Positions 57,045 to 64,000 of a DNA stretch of 64,000 nt are shown here, one piece after another (position 1 is the stretch's first letter; each line of letters begins with the position of its first letter). The position numbers were made by a program, and so were the translations under genes. The notes under the pieces were generated by a model that did not search any database, was not told the origin of the DNA, and was given only the letters and a program-made list of their open reading frames with translations. Location of the stretch: assembly GCF_000496755.2 (NCBI RefSeq), contig NZ_AYKS02000047.1:186001-250000 (forward strand), in the 5' to 3' direction. Source of the stretch: Serratia sp. DD3 (GTDB lineage Bacteria > Pseudomonadota > Gammaproteobacteria > Enterobacterales > Enterobacteriaceae).

Positions 57045-58064
57045 TCAAACACTGCGCTTTTCGTCTTTCTTGGTACGCCCAAGCAGGCTCAATGCTGCCT
57101 CACGGGCATTTTTATCACAATACAGCACTTGATAAACCTGCTCAGTAATGGGCATTTCCACCCCAAAACGCTGCGCCAGTGCCAATACTTCCTTGGTATT
57201 GCGGTAGCCCTCTACCACTTGACCAATTGCCTCTTGGGCTTCCTTTACTCCCATACCTTGCCCCAGCATAATACCGAAACGCCGGTTGCGAGACTGATTA
57301 TCAGTACAGGTCAATACCAGATCACCCAGCCCAGCCATCCCCATAAAAGTGGCCGGATCGGCACCCAATGCTGAACCCAGGCGGCTCATTTCCGCCAAGC
57401 CACGGGTAATCAATGCGGTACGGGCGTTAGCACCAAAACCAATTCCGTCTGACATCCCGGCACCAATTGCAATCACGTTTTTAACCGCGCCCCCTAACTG
57501 CACGCCGATAAAATCCGGATTACTGTACACGCGGAAACTTTTGCCACAATGCAACAATTGCTGCAGGTCATCGGCAAACTGTTGGTCCGTGGCTGCTAGC
57601 GCGATAGCCGTAGGCAGCCCTGCCGCCAACTCTTTGGCAAACGTGGGCCCAGACAGCACCGCCAGTGGGATATCCGGCCCAAGCGCATCCCGTGCTACAT
57701 CTTGCAGCAGGCGGCCGGTTTCGGTTTCTAGCCCTTTGGTGGCCCAGACAATACGAGCATCCTGACGCAGATGGGGCTTCAACTGGCGCAGTACATCGCC
57801 AAAAACATGGCTGGGAACGACCACCAGCACATCTCGGCTGGCGGCCAGCGCACGAGCCAAATCGGTTTCAAGCAACAAAGTATCGGGGAAGGGGACATCA
57901 GGCAGAAACGCCTGATTGCAGCGATCACGCTGCATAATTTGGATCTGTTCGGGGTTATGCCCCCAGAGCACGACCGGATAACCGTTACGTGCCAGTGTAA
58001 TAGCCAATGCGGTGCCGTACGAGCCGGCACCGATGACAGTCATTGAAGCATTGACGCTACTCAT
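57045..58064 (-). CDS. gpsA: Glycerol-3-phosphate dehydrogenase [NAD(P)+]
   Basis: The 339-residue enzyme has the dinucleotide-binding start [20 protein letters not shown], the substrate motif [17 protein letters not shown] and the catalytic lysine region [20 protein letters not shown]. It reduces dihydroxyacetone phosphate for phospholipid synthesis. The start ATG overlaps the secB stop codon (TGATG). Confidence 0.97.
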   Translation of the reverse strand: MSSVNASMTVIGAGSYGTALAITLARNGYPVVLWGHNPEQIQIMQRDRCNQAFLPDVPFPDTLLLETDLARALAASRDVLVVVPSHVFGDVLRQLKPHLRQDARIVWATKGLETETGRLLQDVARDALGPDIPLAVLSGPTFAKELAAGLPTAIALAATDQQFADDLQQLLHCGKSFRVYSNPDFIGVQLGGAVKNVIAIGAGMSDGIGFGANARTALITRGLAEMSRLGSALGADPATFMGMAGLGDLVLTCTDNQSRNRRFGIMLGQGMGVKEAQEAIGQVVEGYRNTKEVLALAQRFGVEMPITEQVYQVLYCDKNAREAALSLLGRTKKDEKRSV

Positions 58065-58546
58065 CAGGCATCCTGACGCGGTTCAGCACCTTCCGTTCCC
58101 GCTGTTTCCGCCGCTTGCTGCTGCAAATAGCTCATGAACAGTGCGTCAAAATTGACAGGGGCCAGATTCAACTGTGGGAATGTACCGCGAGAAACCAGGT
58201 TGGTGATGCACTCACGCGCATAAGGGAACAAAATGTTCGGGCAGTATGCACCCAGGCAATGTGCCAACTGTGTACCTTCGATACCAGATACAGAGAAAAT
58301 CCCTGCCTGTTGAACTTCACACAGGAAAGCAGTTTCTTCACCCAGAGAAGCGGTTACGGTAACACGCAGTACCACTTCGTACACCTCATCTGCCAGCAGA
58401 GTCGAGGCCGTGTCCAGATCGAGTTTCACTTCTGGTTGCCACTCTTGCTGGAATACCTGCGGAGCCTGTGGTGCTTCGAATGAGATATCTTTGGTATAAA
58501 TACGTTGGATCTGGAAAGCCATCTCTGCGCTATTTTGTTCTGACAT
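58064..58546 (-). CDS. secB: Protein-export chaperone SecB
   Basis: The 160-residue chaperone has [19 protein letters not shown] at the start and the conserved [16 protein letters not shown] block, then [17 protein letters not shown]. It is a tetramer that holds preproteins for SecA. A 17-bp tandem repeat lies before its start. Confidence 0.97.
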   Translation of the reverse strand: MSEQNSAEMAFQIQRIYTKDISFEAPQAPQVFQQEWQPEVKLDLDTASTLLADEVYEVVLRVTVTASLGEETAFLCEVQQAGIFSVSGIEGTQLAHCLGAYCPNILFPYARECITNLVSRGTFPQLNLAPVNFDALFMSYLQQQAAETAGTEGAEPRQDA

Positions 58547-58561
58547 GTGTGTAATATCCTT

Positions 58562-58612
58562 GTTTAACGATGTTTATTGTTTAACTATGTTTATTGTTTA
58601 ACTATCTTTATT
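58562..58612. repeat. Three tandem copies of a 17-bp unit before secB
   Basis: GTTTAACTATGTTTATT occurs three times head to tail, with single-base differences in the first and third copies. It occupies the secB leader, 16 bases from the ATG, so copy number could change the leader length. Confidence 0.9.
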
Positions 58613-58658
58613 GACACTCTGTGACTGGGATACCCCGTCAGCCAGAGCGAATAAAAAC

Positions 58659-59093
58659 TTACTTGCCGCGAGCCAATGGCAGGTTTTCACCACTCCAGCC
58701 CGTAATGCCGTCTTTCAGAGTATAAACGTTTTCAAACCCGGCTTTGCTCAGGTTTTCTGCTGACGCGCGAGAAGTCGTACCATTGGCGCAAACCACAATC
58801 ACAGGTTGAGCTTTGTGCTTTTCCAACTCGCCAAAGCTGCCACTTTTTATTTCGCTTGCCGTCAGGTTGATAGCGTTGGCGATATGGCCTTTACGGAAAT
58901 CATCACGGCTGCGGATATCGACAATAACCGCGTCTTCTTTGTTAATCATTAGGGTAGCCTGACCTCGACCGATCTCTTTCACCTTAGAGAAACGGCTCTT
59001 GAAGGTCATGACGATCACAGCAATCAGTAAAGCGACCCAAGCCAGGCTCAGTATGGTGTTCCTACTAACAAATAGCATAATTTCTTGCAGCAT
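58659..59093 (-). CDS. yibN: Rhodanese-like membrane protein YibN
   Basis: The 144-residue protein has an N-terminal membrane anchor ([16 protein letters not shown]) and a rhodanese domain with [18 protein letters not shown] and the active-site loop [10 protein letters not shown] carrying the cysteine. It may be a sulfur transferase. It is located before secB as in E. coli. ATG 59093 agrees with the family start; a TTG at 59105 lies closer to GGGAG and is possible. Confidence 0.9.
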   Translation of the reverse strand: MLQEIMLFVSRNTILSLAWVALLIAVIVMTFKSRFSKVKEIGRGQATLMINKEDAVIVDIRSRDDFRKGHIANAINLTASEIKSGSFGELEKHKAQPVIVVCANGTTSRASAENLSKAGFENVYTLKDGITGWSGENLPLARGK

Positions 59094-59320
59094 GGGGGGT
59101 AACAACTCCCGTCAGTTAAGGGAAAATAAGTCAAGGCTTCAGAGTATACCTGCCGAATGCGGCAAATACAGCCAATAAGCAAGACCGGAATGCAGAAACT
59201 GCGGAGTAAATTGGAAAAATACCCTGATGAGAGCCAGAAATGCACCATCGTTAAGTGCATATTTGATCTCTCTGGGTTCTTTTTAGCCAGCTACGTTGTA
59301 GAATTACCCGGTTTGGGAGA

Positions 59321-59359
59321 GTGAATAGCCATCACTCCTGTGGGCTGATGGCTATTCAC
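59321..59359. terminator. 14-bp stem-loop between yibN and gpmI
   Basis: GTGAATAGCCATCA pairs with TGATGGCTATTCAC, with a loop of 11. It lies in the divergent region and has no strong T tract, so it may be a regulatory hairpin or mobile-element end. Confidence 0.5.
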
Positions 59360-59364
59360 AACTT

Positions 59365-59426
59365 GTATACCTATCATCCTTCAAGTGACAAGCCGTTAAT
59401 AGCTACTTGAAAGATGACACGTATAG
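59365..59426. repeat. ERIC-like mini-repeat before gpmI
   Basis: The arms ATCCTTCAAGT and ACTTGAAAGAT face each other inside flanking GTATAC and GTATAG. This looks like an ERIC element whose centre has been deleted. It sits on the likely gpmI promoter. Confidence 0.5.
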
Positions 59427-59449
59427 CGATCATAAAAGAGGTTATTGCA

Positions 59450-60994
59450 ATGTCGAGCACGAAAAAGCCCATGGTACTGGTGATCCTGGACGGTTACGGC
59501 TACCGGGAAGAGCAACAGGATAATGCGATCCTGAATGCCAACACACCCGTGATGGATCAACTGTGGCAGCAACAGCCACATACCCTGATTGCCGCTTCAG
59601 GCCTGGATGTCGGCTTACCCGATGGCCAGATGGGTAACTCGGAAGTGGGCCACGTTAACTTGGGGGCCGGGCGTATCGTGTATCAGGATCTGACCCGTCT
59701 GGACAAAGAGATTAAAGAGGGTGATTTCTTCACCAACTCAATACTGACCAACGCTGTCGATAACGCAGTAAAAGCGGGTAAAGCGGTCCATATTATGGGT
59801 TTGATGTCCCCAGGAGGCGTACATAGCCATGAAGACCATATTCTGGCCATGGTCCAACTGGCAGCACAACGGGGAGCCAAAGCGGTTTACCTGCATGCCT
59901 TCCTGGATGGTCGTGATACACCACCGCGCAGTGCTGAAAATACACTGAAACGTTTCAATGACCAATTTACCCAACTGGGTTGTGGTCGCATCGCATCGGT
60001 GGTGGGCCGTTACTATGCCATGGACCGTGATAACCGTTGGGATCGGGTGCAATTGGCCTATGATCTAATGACTCAGGCAAAGGGCGAATATACTGCAGAT
60101 AACGCAGTCAGCGCACTGCAAGCGGCTTACGCTCGTGATGAGAACGACGAATTCGTCAAACCCACCGTGATTCAGGCCGCAGGTGAAGCCTCTGCCGCCA
60201 TGAATGATGGTGATGCACTTATCTTTATGAACTTCCGTGCTGACCGTGCGCGTCAAATCACCCGTGCCTTTGTGAATGCCGATTTCGATGGTTTCCCACG
60301 GAGCAAAGTGGTCAAATTCTGTGATTTCGTGATGTTGACCGAGTACGCAGCCGATATTCAGACGGCCAGTGCCTACCCGCCAGAGTCACTGACCAATACC
60401 TTCGGTGAGTGGCTGATGAAACACAATAAAACCCAGCTACGCATCTCCGAAACCGAAAAATACGCTCATGTCACCTTCTTCTATAACGGCGGTGTCGAAG
60501 AGCCATTTAAAGGTGAAGATCGTCTGCTGATCAACTCGCCCAAAGTCGCCACCTACGATCTGCAACCAGAAATGAGTTCAGCAGAACTCACCAAAGAACT
60601 GCTGGCTGCGATCAACAGCGGTAAATATGACACCATTATCTGTAACTACCCGAATGGCGACATGGTAGGTCATACCGGCATTTACGAAGCCGCTGTCAAG
60701 GCGGTAGAAACTCTGGATAACTGCATCGCGCAGGTGGTTGATGCCGTGAAAGCCGTTGATGGCCAACTGTTGATCACCGCCGATCATGGCAACGCAGAAC
60801 AAATGCGCGATCCCGCAACTGGTCAGGCGCACACCGCACACACCAGCTTGCCGGTACCGTTGATTTATGTGGGTAAAGCGGCCAAAGCAGTAGAAGGTGG
60901 CAAACTGTCAGATATCGCCCCCACCATGCTGTCATTGATGGGAATGGAAATCCCGCAAGAGATGACTGGTAAGCCGCTGTTCATCGTGGAATAA
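59450..60994 (+). CDS. gpmI: 2,3-bisphosphoglycerate-independent phosphoglycerate mutase
   Basis: The 514-residue enzyme (usual length) has [17 protein letters not shown] with the first metal-binding aspartate, the phosphoserine motif [31 protein letters not shown] and the late metal ligands in [12 protein letters not shown] and [10 protein letters not shown]. It interconverts 3- and 2-phosphoglycerate in glycolysis. ATG 59450 is chosen as the family start; a longer frame to 59414 overlaps the repeat. The envC gene follows after nine bases. Confidence 0.97.
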   Translation: MSSTKKPMVLVILDGYGYREEQQDNAILNANTPVMDQLWQQQPHTLIAASGLDVGLPDGQMGNSEVGHVNLGAGRIVYQDLTRLDKEIKEGDFFTNSILTNAVDNAVKAGKAVHIMGLMSPGGVHSHEDHILAMVQLAAQRGAKAVYLHAFLDGRDTPPRSAENTLKRFNDQFTQLGCGRIASVVGRYYAMDRDNRWDRVQLAYDLMTQAKGEYTADNAVSALQAAYARDENDEFVKPTVIQAAGEASAAMNDGDALIFMNFRADRARQITRAFVNADFDGFPRSKVVKFCDFVMLTEYAADIQTASAYPPESLTNTFGEWLMKHNKTQLRISETEKYAHVTFFYNGGVEEPFKGEDRLLINSPKVATYDLQPEMSSAELTKELLAAINSGKYDTIICNYPNGDMVGHTGIYEAAVKAVETLDNCIAQVVDAVKAVDGQLLITADHGNAEQMRDPATGQAHTAHTSLPVPLIYVGKAAKAVEGGKLSDIAPTMLSLMGMEIPQEMTGKPLFIVE

Positions 60995-61003
60995 TCCTTC
61001 TCC

Positions 61004-62335
61004 ATGAAGGAGAAGGCCACTTTTGTATTATCAAAGGCAACGCCAAACGCATATTCAGGCAAGCTATCACGGCCTGAATATGCTGGGTGGTCGTTTGCTA
61101 CCCTCTGCGCCAGTGTTTTTTTTGCTGGCGCATTGTTGTGGCCATTAACCAGCCACAGTGCAGAAGATAACAACTCCCAACTCAAAGACATCCAGCAGAG
61201 CATCGCAGAAAAAGAGCAGGCAGTTAAACGGCAGCAGCAGAAACGCAGTTCCTTGCAGGATCAGCTCAAGCAGCAAGAAAAAAGCATCGCACAAGCTAGC
61301 CGCGCGTTACATGGTACCCAGGGAACACTCACGGTACTGGGCAAAGATATTTCTGGCCTTAATACCTCAATCGCCAAACTGGAAAAACAACAAGCCACCC
61401 AGCAAGAAATCCTCGCCAAGCAACTTGATGCAGCGTTTCGACAAGGGCAGCATGGCGCATTGCAGCTTATTCTCAGTGGTGAAGAAAGCCAACGTAGCGA
61501 ACGTATTCTCGCCTATTTCGGTTACCTCAATGAAGCACGCCAGCAATCCATAGAACAACTCAAGCAGACTCGCCGTCAATTGGCGGAACAGAAACGTTCG
61601 CTGGTGGCTAAACAAGGTCAACAAAAATCTCTACTTAACGAACAGCAAAGCCAGCAACAAAAGTTGGAGCAGGCGCGCAGTGCACGTAAAAAAACCTTGG
61701 TGTCATTAGAAGCCTCGTTGGAAAAAGATCAACAGCGGCTAGTGGAATTACGCCAGAACGAAACCCGTCTACGTGACCAAATCGCCCGGGCAGAACGTGA
61801 AGCTAGAGCCCGCGCCGAACGGGAAGCGCGTGAAGCGACTAAAGTACGTGAACAAGTGAAGGTCAAAGAACAGCAGGCGAAAAAAACCGGCACCAGCTAT
61901 AAACCCAGTGAAAGCGAACGTTCATTGATGGCACGAACCGGCGGTTTGGGTCAGCCATCTGGGCAAGCGATGTGGCCAGTGCGAGGTCGCGTCCAACATA
62001 ATTTTGGCGAACAACTGCAGGGTGAGTTACGCTGGAAAGGGATTGTGATCGAAGCTCGAGAAGGCAGCGAAGTAAAAGCCATTGCCGATGGCCGGGTTCT
62101 GCTGGCTGACTGGCTGCAAGGTTACGGCCTGGTGATCGTCGTTGACCACGGCCAGGGTGATATGAGTCTGTACGGTTACAATCAGAGTGCGTTGGTTAAC
62201 GTCGATGCACAAGTGCGTGCTGGCCAACCCATTGCCTTGGTGGGTACCAGTGGTGGGCAGGGTACACCGTCGCTGTACTTTGAAATTCGTCGCCAAGGCC
62301 GAGCGGTCAACCCGGTGCCATGGTTAGGAAGGTAG
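61004..62335 (+). CDS. envC: Murein hydrolase activator EnvC
   Basis: The 443-residue protein has a signal peptide (FFAGALLWPLTSHSA), long coiled coils (about 50-290, for example QQSIAEKEQAVKRQQQ) and a C-terminal degenerate LytM domain (VQHNFGEQLQGELRWKGIVI, then DHGQGDMSLYGYNQSALV). EnvC activates the amidases AmiA and AmiB at the division site through FtsEX. An ERIC element starts nine bases after its stop. Confidence 0.95.
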   Translation: MKEKATFVLSKATPNAYSGKLSRPEYAGWSFATLCASVFFAGALLWPLTSHSAEDNNSQLKDIQQSIAEKEQAVKRQQQKRSSLQDQLKQQEKSIAQASRALHGTQGTLTVLGKDISGLNTSIAKLEKQQATQQEILAKQLDAAFRQGQHGALQLILSGEESQRSERILAYFGYLNEARQQSIEQLKQTRRQLAEQKRSLVAKQGQQKSLLNEQQSQQQKLEQARSARKKTLVSLEASLEKDQQRLVELRQNETRLRDQIARAEREARARAEREAREATKVREQVKVKEQQAKKTGTSYKPSESERSLMARTGGLGQPSGQAMWPVRGRVQHNFGEQLQGELRWKGIVIEAREGSEVKAIADGRVLLADWLQGYGLVIVVDHGQGDMSLYGYNQSALVNVDAQVRAGQPIALVGTSGGQGTPSLYFEIRRQGRAVNPVPWLGR

Positions 62336-62343
62336 CTTTGTAC

Positions 62344-62474
62344 TATACCCGTTATACTTCAAGTTTCTTGGGTGTTAGCTGCGCTCAATCACCCCAGTCA
62401 CATAGTTTTCTATGCTCCTGGGGATTCCATCGCTGCCATGCCTACAAGCAACTCGAATTATTTTGTGTATATAC
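62344..62474. repeat. ERIC-type repeat between envC and yibQ
   Basis: The 131-bp unit begins TATACCCGTTATACTTCAAG and ends GAATTATTTTGTGTATATAC. The middle is the reverse of the ERIC core (ACCCCAGTCAC, then CTCCTGGGGATTCC). It separates the two genes of the operon and leaves only 16 bases before the yibQ start. Confidence 0.85.
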
Positions 62475-62490
62475 CAAAACAGGTATCGCC

Positions 62491-63426
62491 ATGTTGCTGG
62501 GGGCGCTACTGCTCGCTAGCACTGTGCAGGCAGGAAAGTTGTCGATTGTAATCGATGATATGGGTTATCTGCCACGTGAAGACCATGCCATACTGCAAAT
62601 GCCGGTAGCCATTTCTGTGGCCATCCTGCCTAATTCCCCTCATGCCCACCAAATCGCCACCCAAGCGCACAATCAGGGCCGCGAAATACTCATCCATATA
62701 CCCATGGCTCCGCTCAGCAAACAGTCGCTAGAGCGTGATACGCTGCAACCCTCCATGAGCAGTGAAGAGGTTCAGCGCATTATTCGTGATGCCGTCAATA
62801 ATGTGCCCTATGCGGTAGGGATAAATAACCATATGGGCAGCGCCATGACCTCCAGCCTACCGGGGATGCAAAAGGTGATGCAGGCGCTGGCCGGCTACCA
62901 GCTCTATTTTCTGGACAGCATGACCATTGGAAATAGTCAGGCCACACGCGCTGCCACGGGCACCGGGATAACGGTGATCAAACGCAAGGTGTTCCTTGAT
63001 GATAGCGCCAACCCGAATGATATCCGCCAGCAGTTTAATCGGGCCGTTGATGTAGCACGCCGTCATGGTTCGGCTATCGCCATCGGCCATCCTCGCCCCG
63101 CCACAATAAAAGTGCTGCAACAGATGTTGCCGACCTTGCCCGGTGATATCGTCCTGGTGAAACCCAGCGCACTGCTTAATGAACCACAGCAAAGTCATGG
63201 CAGCGATACACCGCAACGGCAACCACACATCCTAACGCCGAAGTCACCATTTAGCGGCACCATCAAGCAGTGCAAGGTTAAGCTGCCGAAACAGGGGGTC
63301 AACACAGGTGACGCCTTGAAGGTGATTGGGGAAGGAGTGGCGCAATCACCCATCGTGGTATTAATTAAACGCCATTGGCAGAACTGGGCCGGTTCAACGC
63401 AAAACCTACAAAACCAACAAGATTAG
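62491..63426 (+). CDS. yibQ: Divergent polysaccharide deacetylase YibQ
   Basis: This 311-residue protein starts at ATG 62491 with a short signal peptide (LLGALLLASTVQA), then the family core KLSIVIDDMGYLPRED, HIPMAPL, INNHMGSAMT and FLDSMTIGNS. Such proteins resemble polysaccharide deacetylases and follow envC in many enterobacteria; the substrate is not established. An open frame upstream to 62320 is only repeat sequence. AGG lies seven bases before the ATG, just outside the ERIC unit. Confidence 0.88.
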   Translation: MLLGALLLASTVQAGKLSIVIDDMGYLPREDHAILQMPVAISVAILPNSPHAHQIATQAHNQGREILIHIPMAPLSKQSLERDTLQPSMSSEEVQRIIRDAVNNVPYAVGINNHMGSAMTSSLPGMQKVMQALAGYQLYFLDSMTIGNSQATRAATGTGITVIKRKVFLDDSANPNDIRQQFNRAVDVARRHGSAIAIGHPRPATIKVLQQMLPTLPGDIVLVKPSALLNEPQQSHGSDTPQRQPHILTPKSPFSGTIKQCKVKLPKQGVNTGDALKVIGEGVAQSPIVVLIKRHWQNWAGSTQNLQNQQD

Positions 63427-63459
63427 CGGAGGAGCACGCCGTGGGCTCCTCCTGGCCGC

Positions 63460-64000
63460 TTAATCCCAGCTCAAGACGACTTTCCCGGATTGCCCGGAAC
63501 ACATGACATCAAACCCCTGCTGAAACTCGTCGATCGAGAAACGGTGGGTGATAATCGGTGTCAGATCAAGACCTGATTGAATCAATGCCGCCATCTTGTA
63601 CCAGGTTTCAAACATTTCACGGCCATAAATCCCTTTGATAAACAGCCCTTTGAAAATGACTTGATTCCAATCGATAGACATATCCGAAGGTGGGATCCCC
63701 AGTAGCGCAATGCGCCCACCATGATTCATCGCATTGAGTAACGAACGGAATGCCGGTGGTGCGCCGGACATCTCGAGCCCCACATCAAAGCCCTCCGTCA
63801 TGCCCAACTCGGCCATCACCGCCGTCAGGTCCTCTTTAGCCACGTTCACCGCACGGGTGACACCCATTTTGCGCGCCAGGTCGAGACGATACTCATTGAC
63901 GTCGGTAATCACCACATGACGAGCGCCGACATGCTTACATACCGCAGCAGCCATAATGCCAATTGGGCCAGCACCGGAGACCAGCACATCCTCACCCACC
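63460..64000 (-). CDS. tdh: L-threonine 3-dehydrogenase, C-terminal part (runs off the window)
   Basis: The 180 visible residues are the NAD-binding and C-terminal part of a zinc alcohol-dehydrogenase-type enzyme: [43 protein letters not shown] and [16 protein letters not shown], which are characteristic of threonine dehydrogenase. Tdh oxidises threonine to 2-amino-3-ketobutyrate, which the partner kbl (expected outside the window) cleaves to glycine. The N-terminal catalytic zinc site lies beyond base 64000. Confidence 0.93.
   Translation of the reverse strand, partial: VGEDVLVSGAGPIGIMAAAVCKHVGARHVVITDVNEYRLDLARKMGVTRAVNVAKEDLTAVMAELGMTEGFDVGLEMSGAPPAFRSLLNAMNHGGRIALLGIPPSDMSIDWNQVIFKGLFIKGIYGREMFETWYKMAALIQSGLDLTPIITHRFSIDEFQQGFDVMCSGQSGKVVLSWD

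Noticed and set aside
1..64000. tRNA and rRNA genes
   Set aside because: None was recognised on either strand by eye. The integrase relic has no visible tRNA attachment site beside it.

Overview
The window reads as chromosome of an enterobacterium of the Yersiniaceae, most like Serratia. The right third carries the conserved core order cpxP / cpxR-cpxA-trmL / cysE-gpsA-secB / yibN / gpmI-envC-yibQ / tdh. ERIC-type intergenic repeats are present, and the phnWX and osmF-yehYXW operons are typical of that group. The many insertion-sequence relics and broken genes would suit a host-associated Serratia, but the species cannot be fixed from this sequence alone.

Layout. 1-11,500 is a decayed genomic island of the P4/CP4 kind: the tail of a radical-SAM/SPASM enzyme, a large KAP-type membrane NTPase, a tyrosine recombinase cut by an IS66-family element (4736-7040), the C-terminal piece of a phospholipase-D-fold protein on the other side of that element, a TIR-domain protein, a YagK/YfjJ-like fragment, a DUF5983/DUF957-like gene and a DUF4942 gene with an internal amber stop. 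11,485-19,360 is a metal-handling cluster: zinT, a COG0523 zinc chaperone GTPase, a PepSY membrane protein, a methionine-rich TonB-dependent copper receptor, a DUF2946 protein and a NicO/ZevB-type exporter. Zur-like sites lie beside three of these genes. 19,300-23,200 holds IS66 debris, a mazEF-type toxin-antitoxin pair, rhuM, a lipoprotein gene and a second short piece of rhuM. 23,340-32,696 is a single 3118-residue autotransporter adhesin with very long internal repeats.

33,188-37,032 is the osmF-yehY-yehX-yehW osmoprotectant ABC transporter, followed by a DASS-family anion transporter and yaiL. 39,770-42,240 is an AT-rich insert. It encodes a two-domain deoxycytidylate deaminase of the anti-phage AvcD type, preceded by a promoter and a short leader or small ORF where the AvcI RNA antitoxin would be expected. 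Downstream lie two decayed toxin-antitoxin relics. 43,175-51,451 is a complete 2-aminoethylphosphonate unit: phnX, a pbfA-like lyase and phnW on one strand, and phnR, phnS, phnT and a fused permease phnU on the other. Four near-identical 12-bp palindromes, the likely PhnR operators, stand at its promoters.

51,739 to the end is mostly core genome: a hydrolase, the Cpx envelope-stress system, trmL, cysE-gpsA-secB, yibN, gpmI, envC, yibQ and the end of tdh. The most interesting item is the AvcID-like module. It is followed by the candidate defence genes in the first island, the operator set of the phosphonate regulon and the apparent zinc/copper island.
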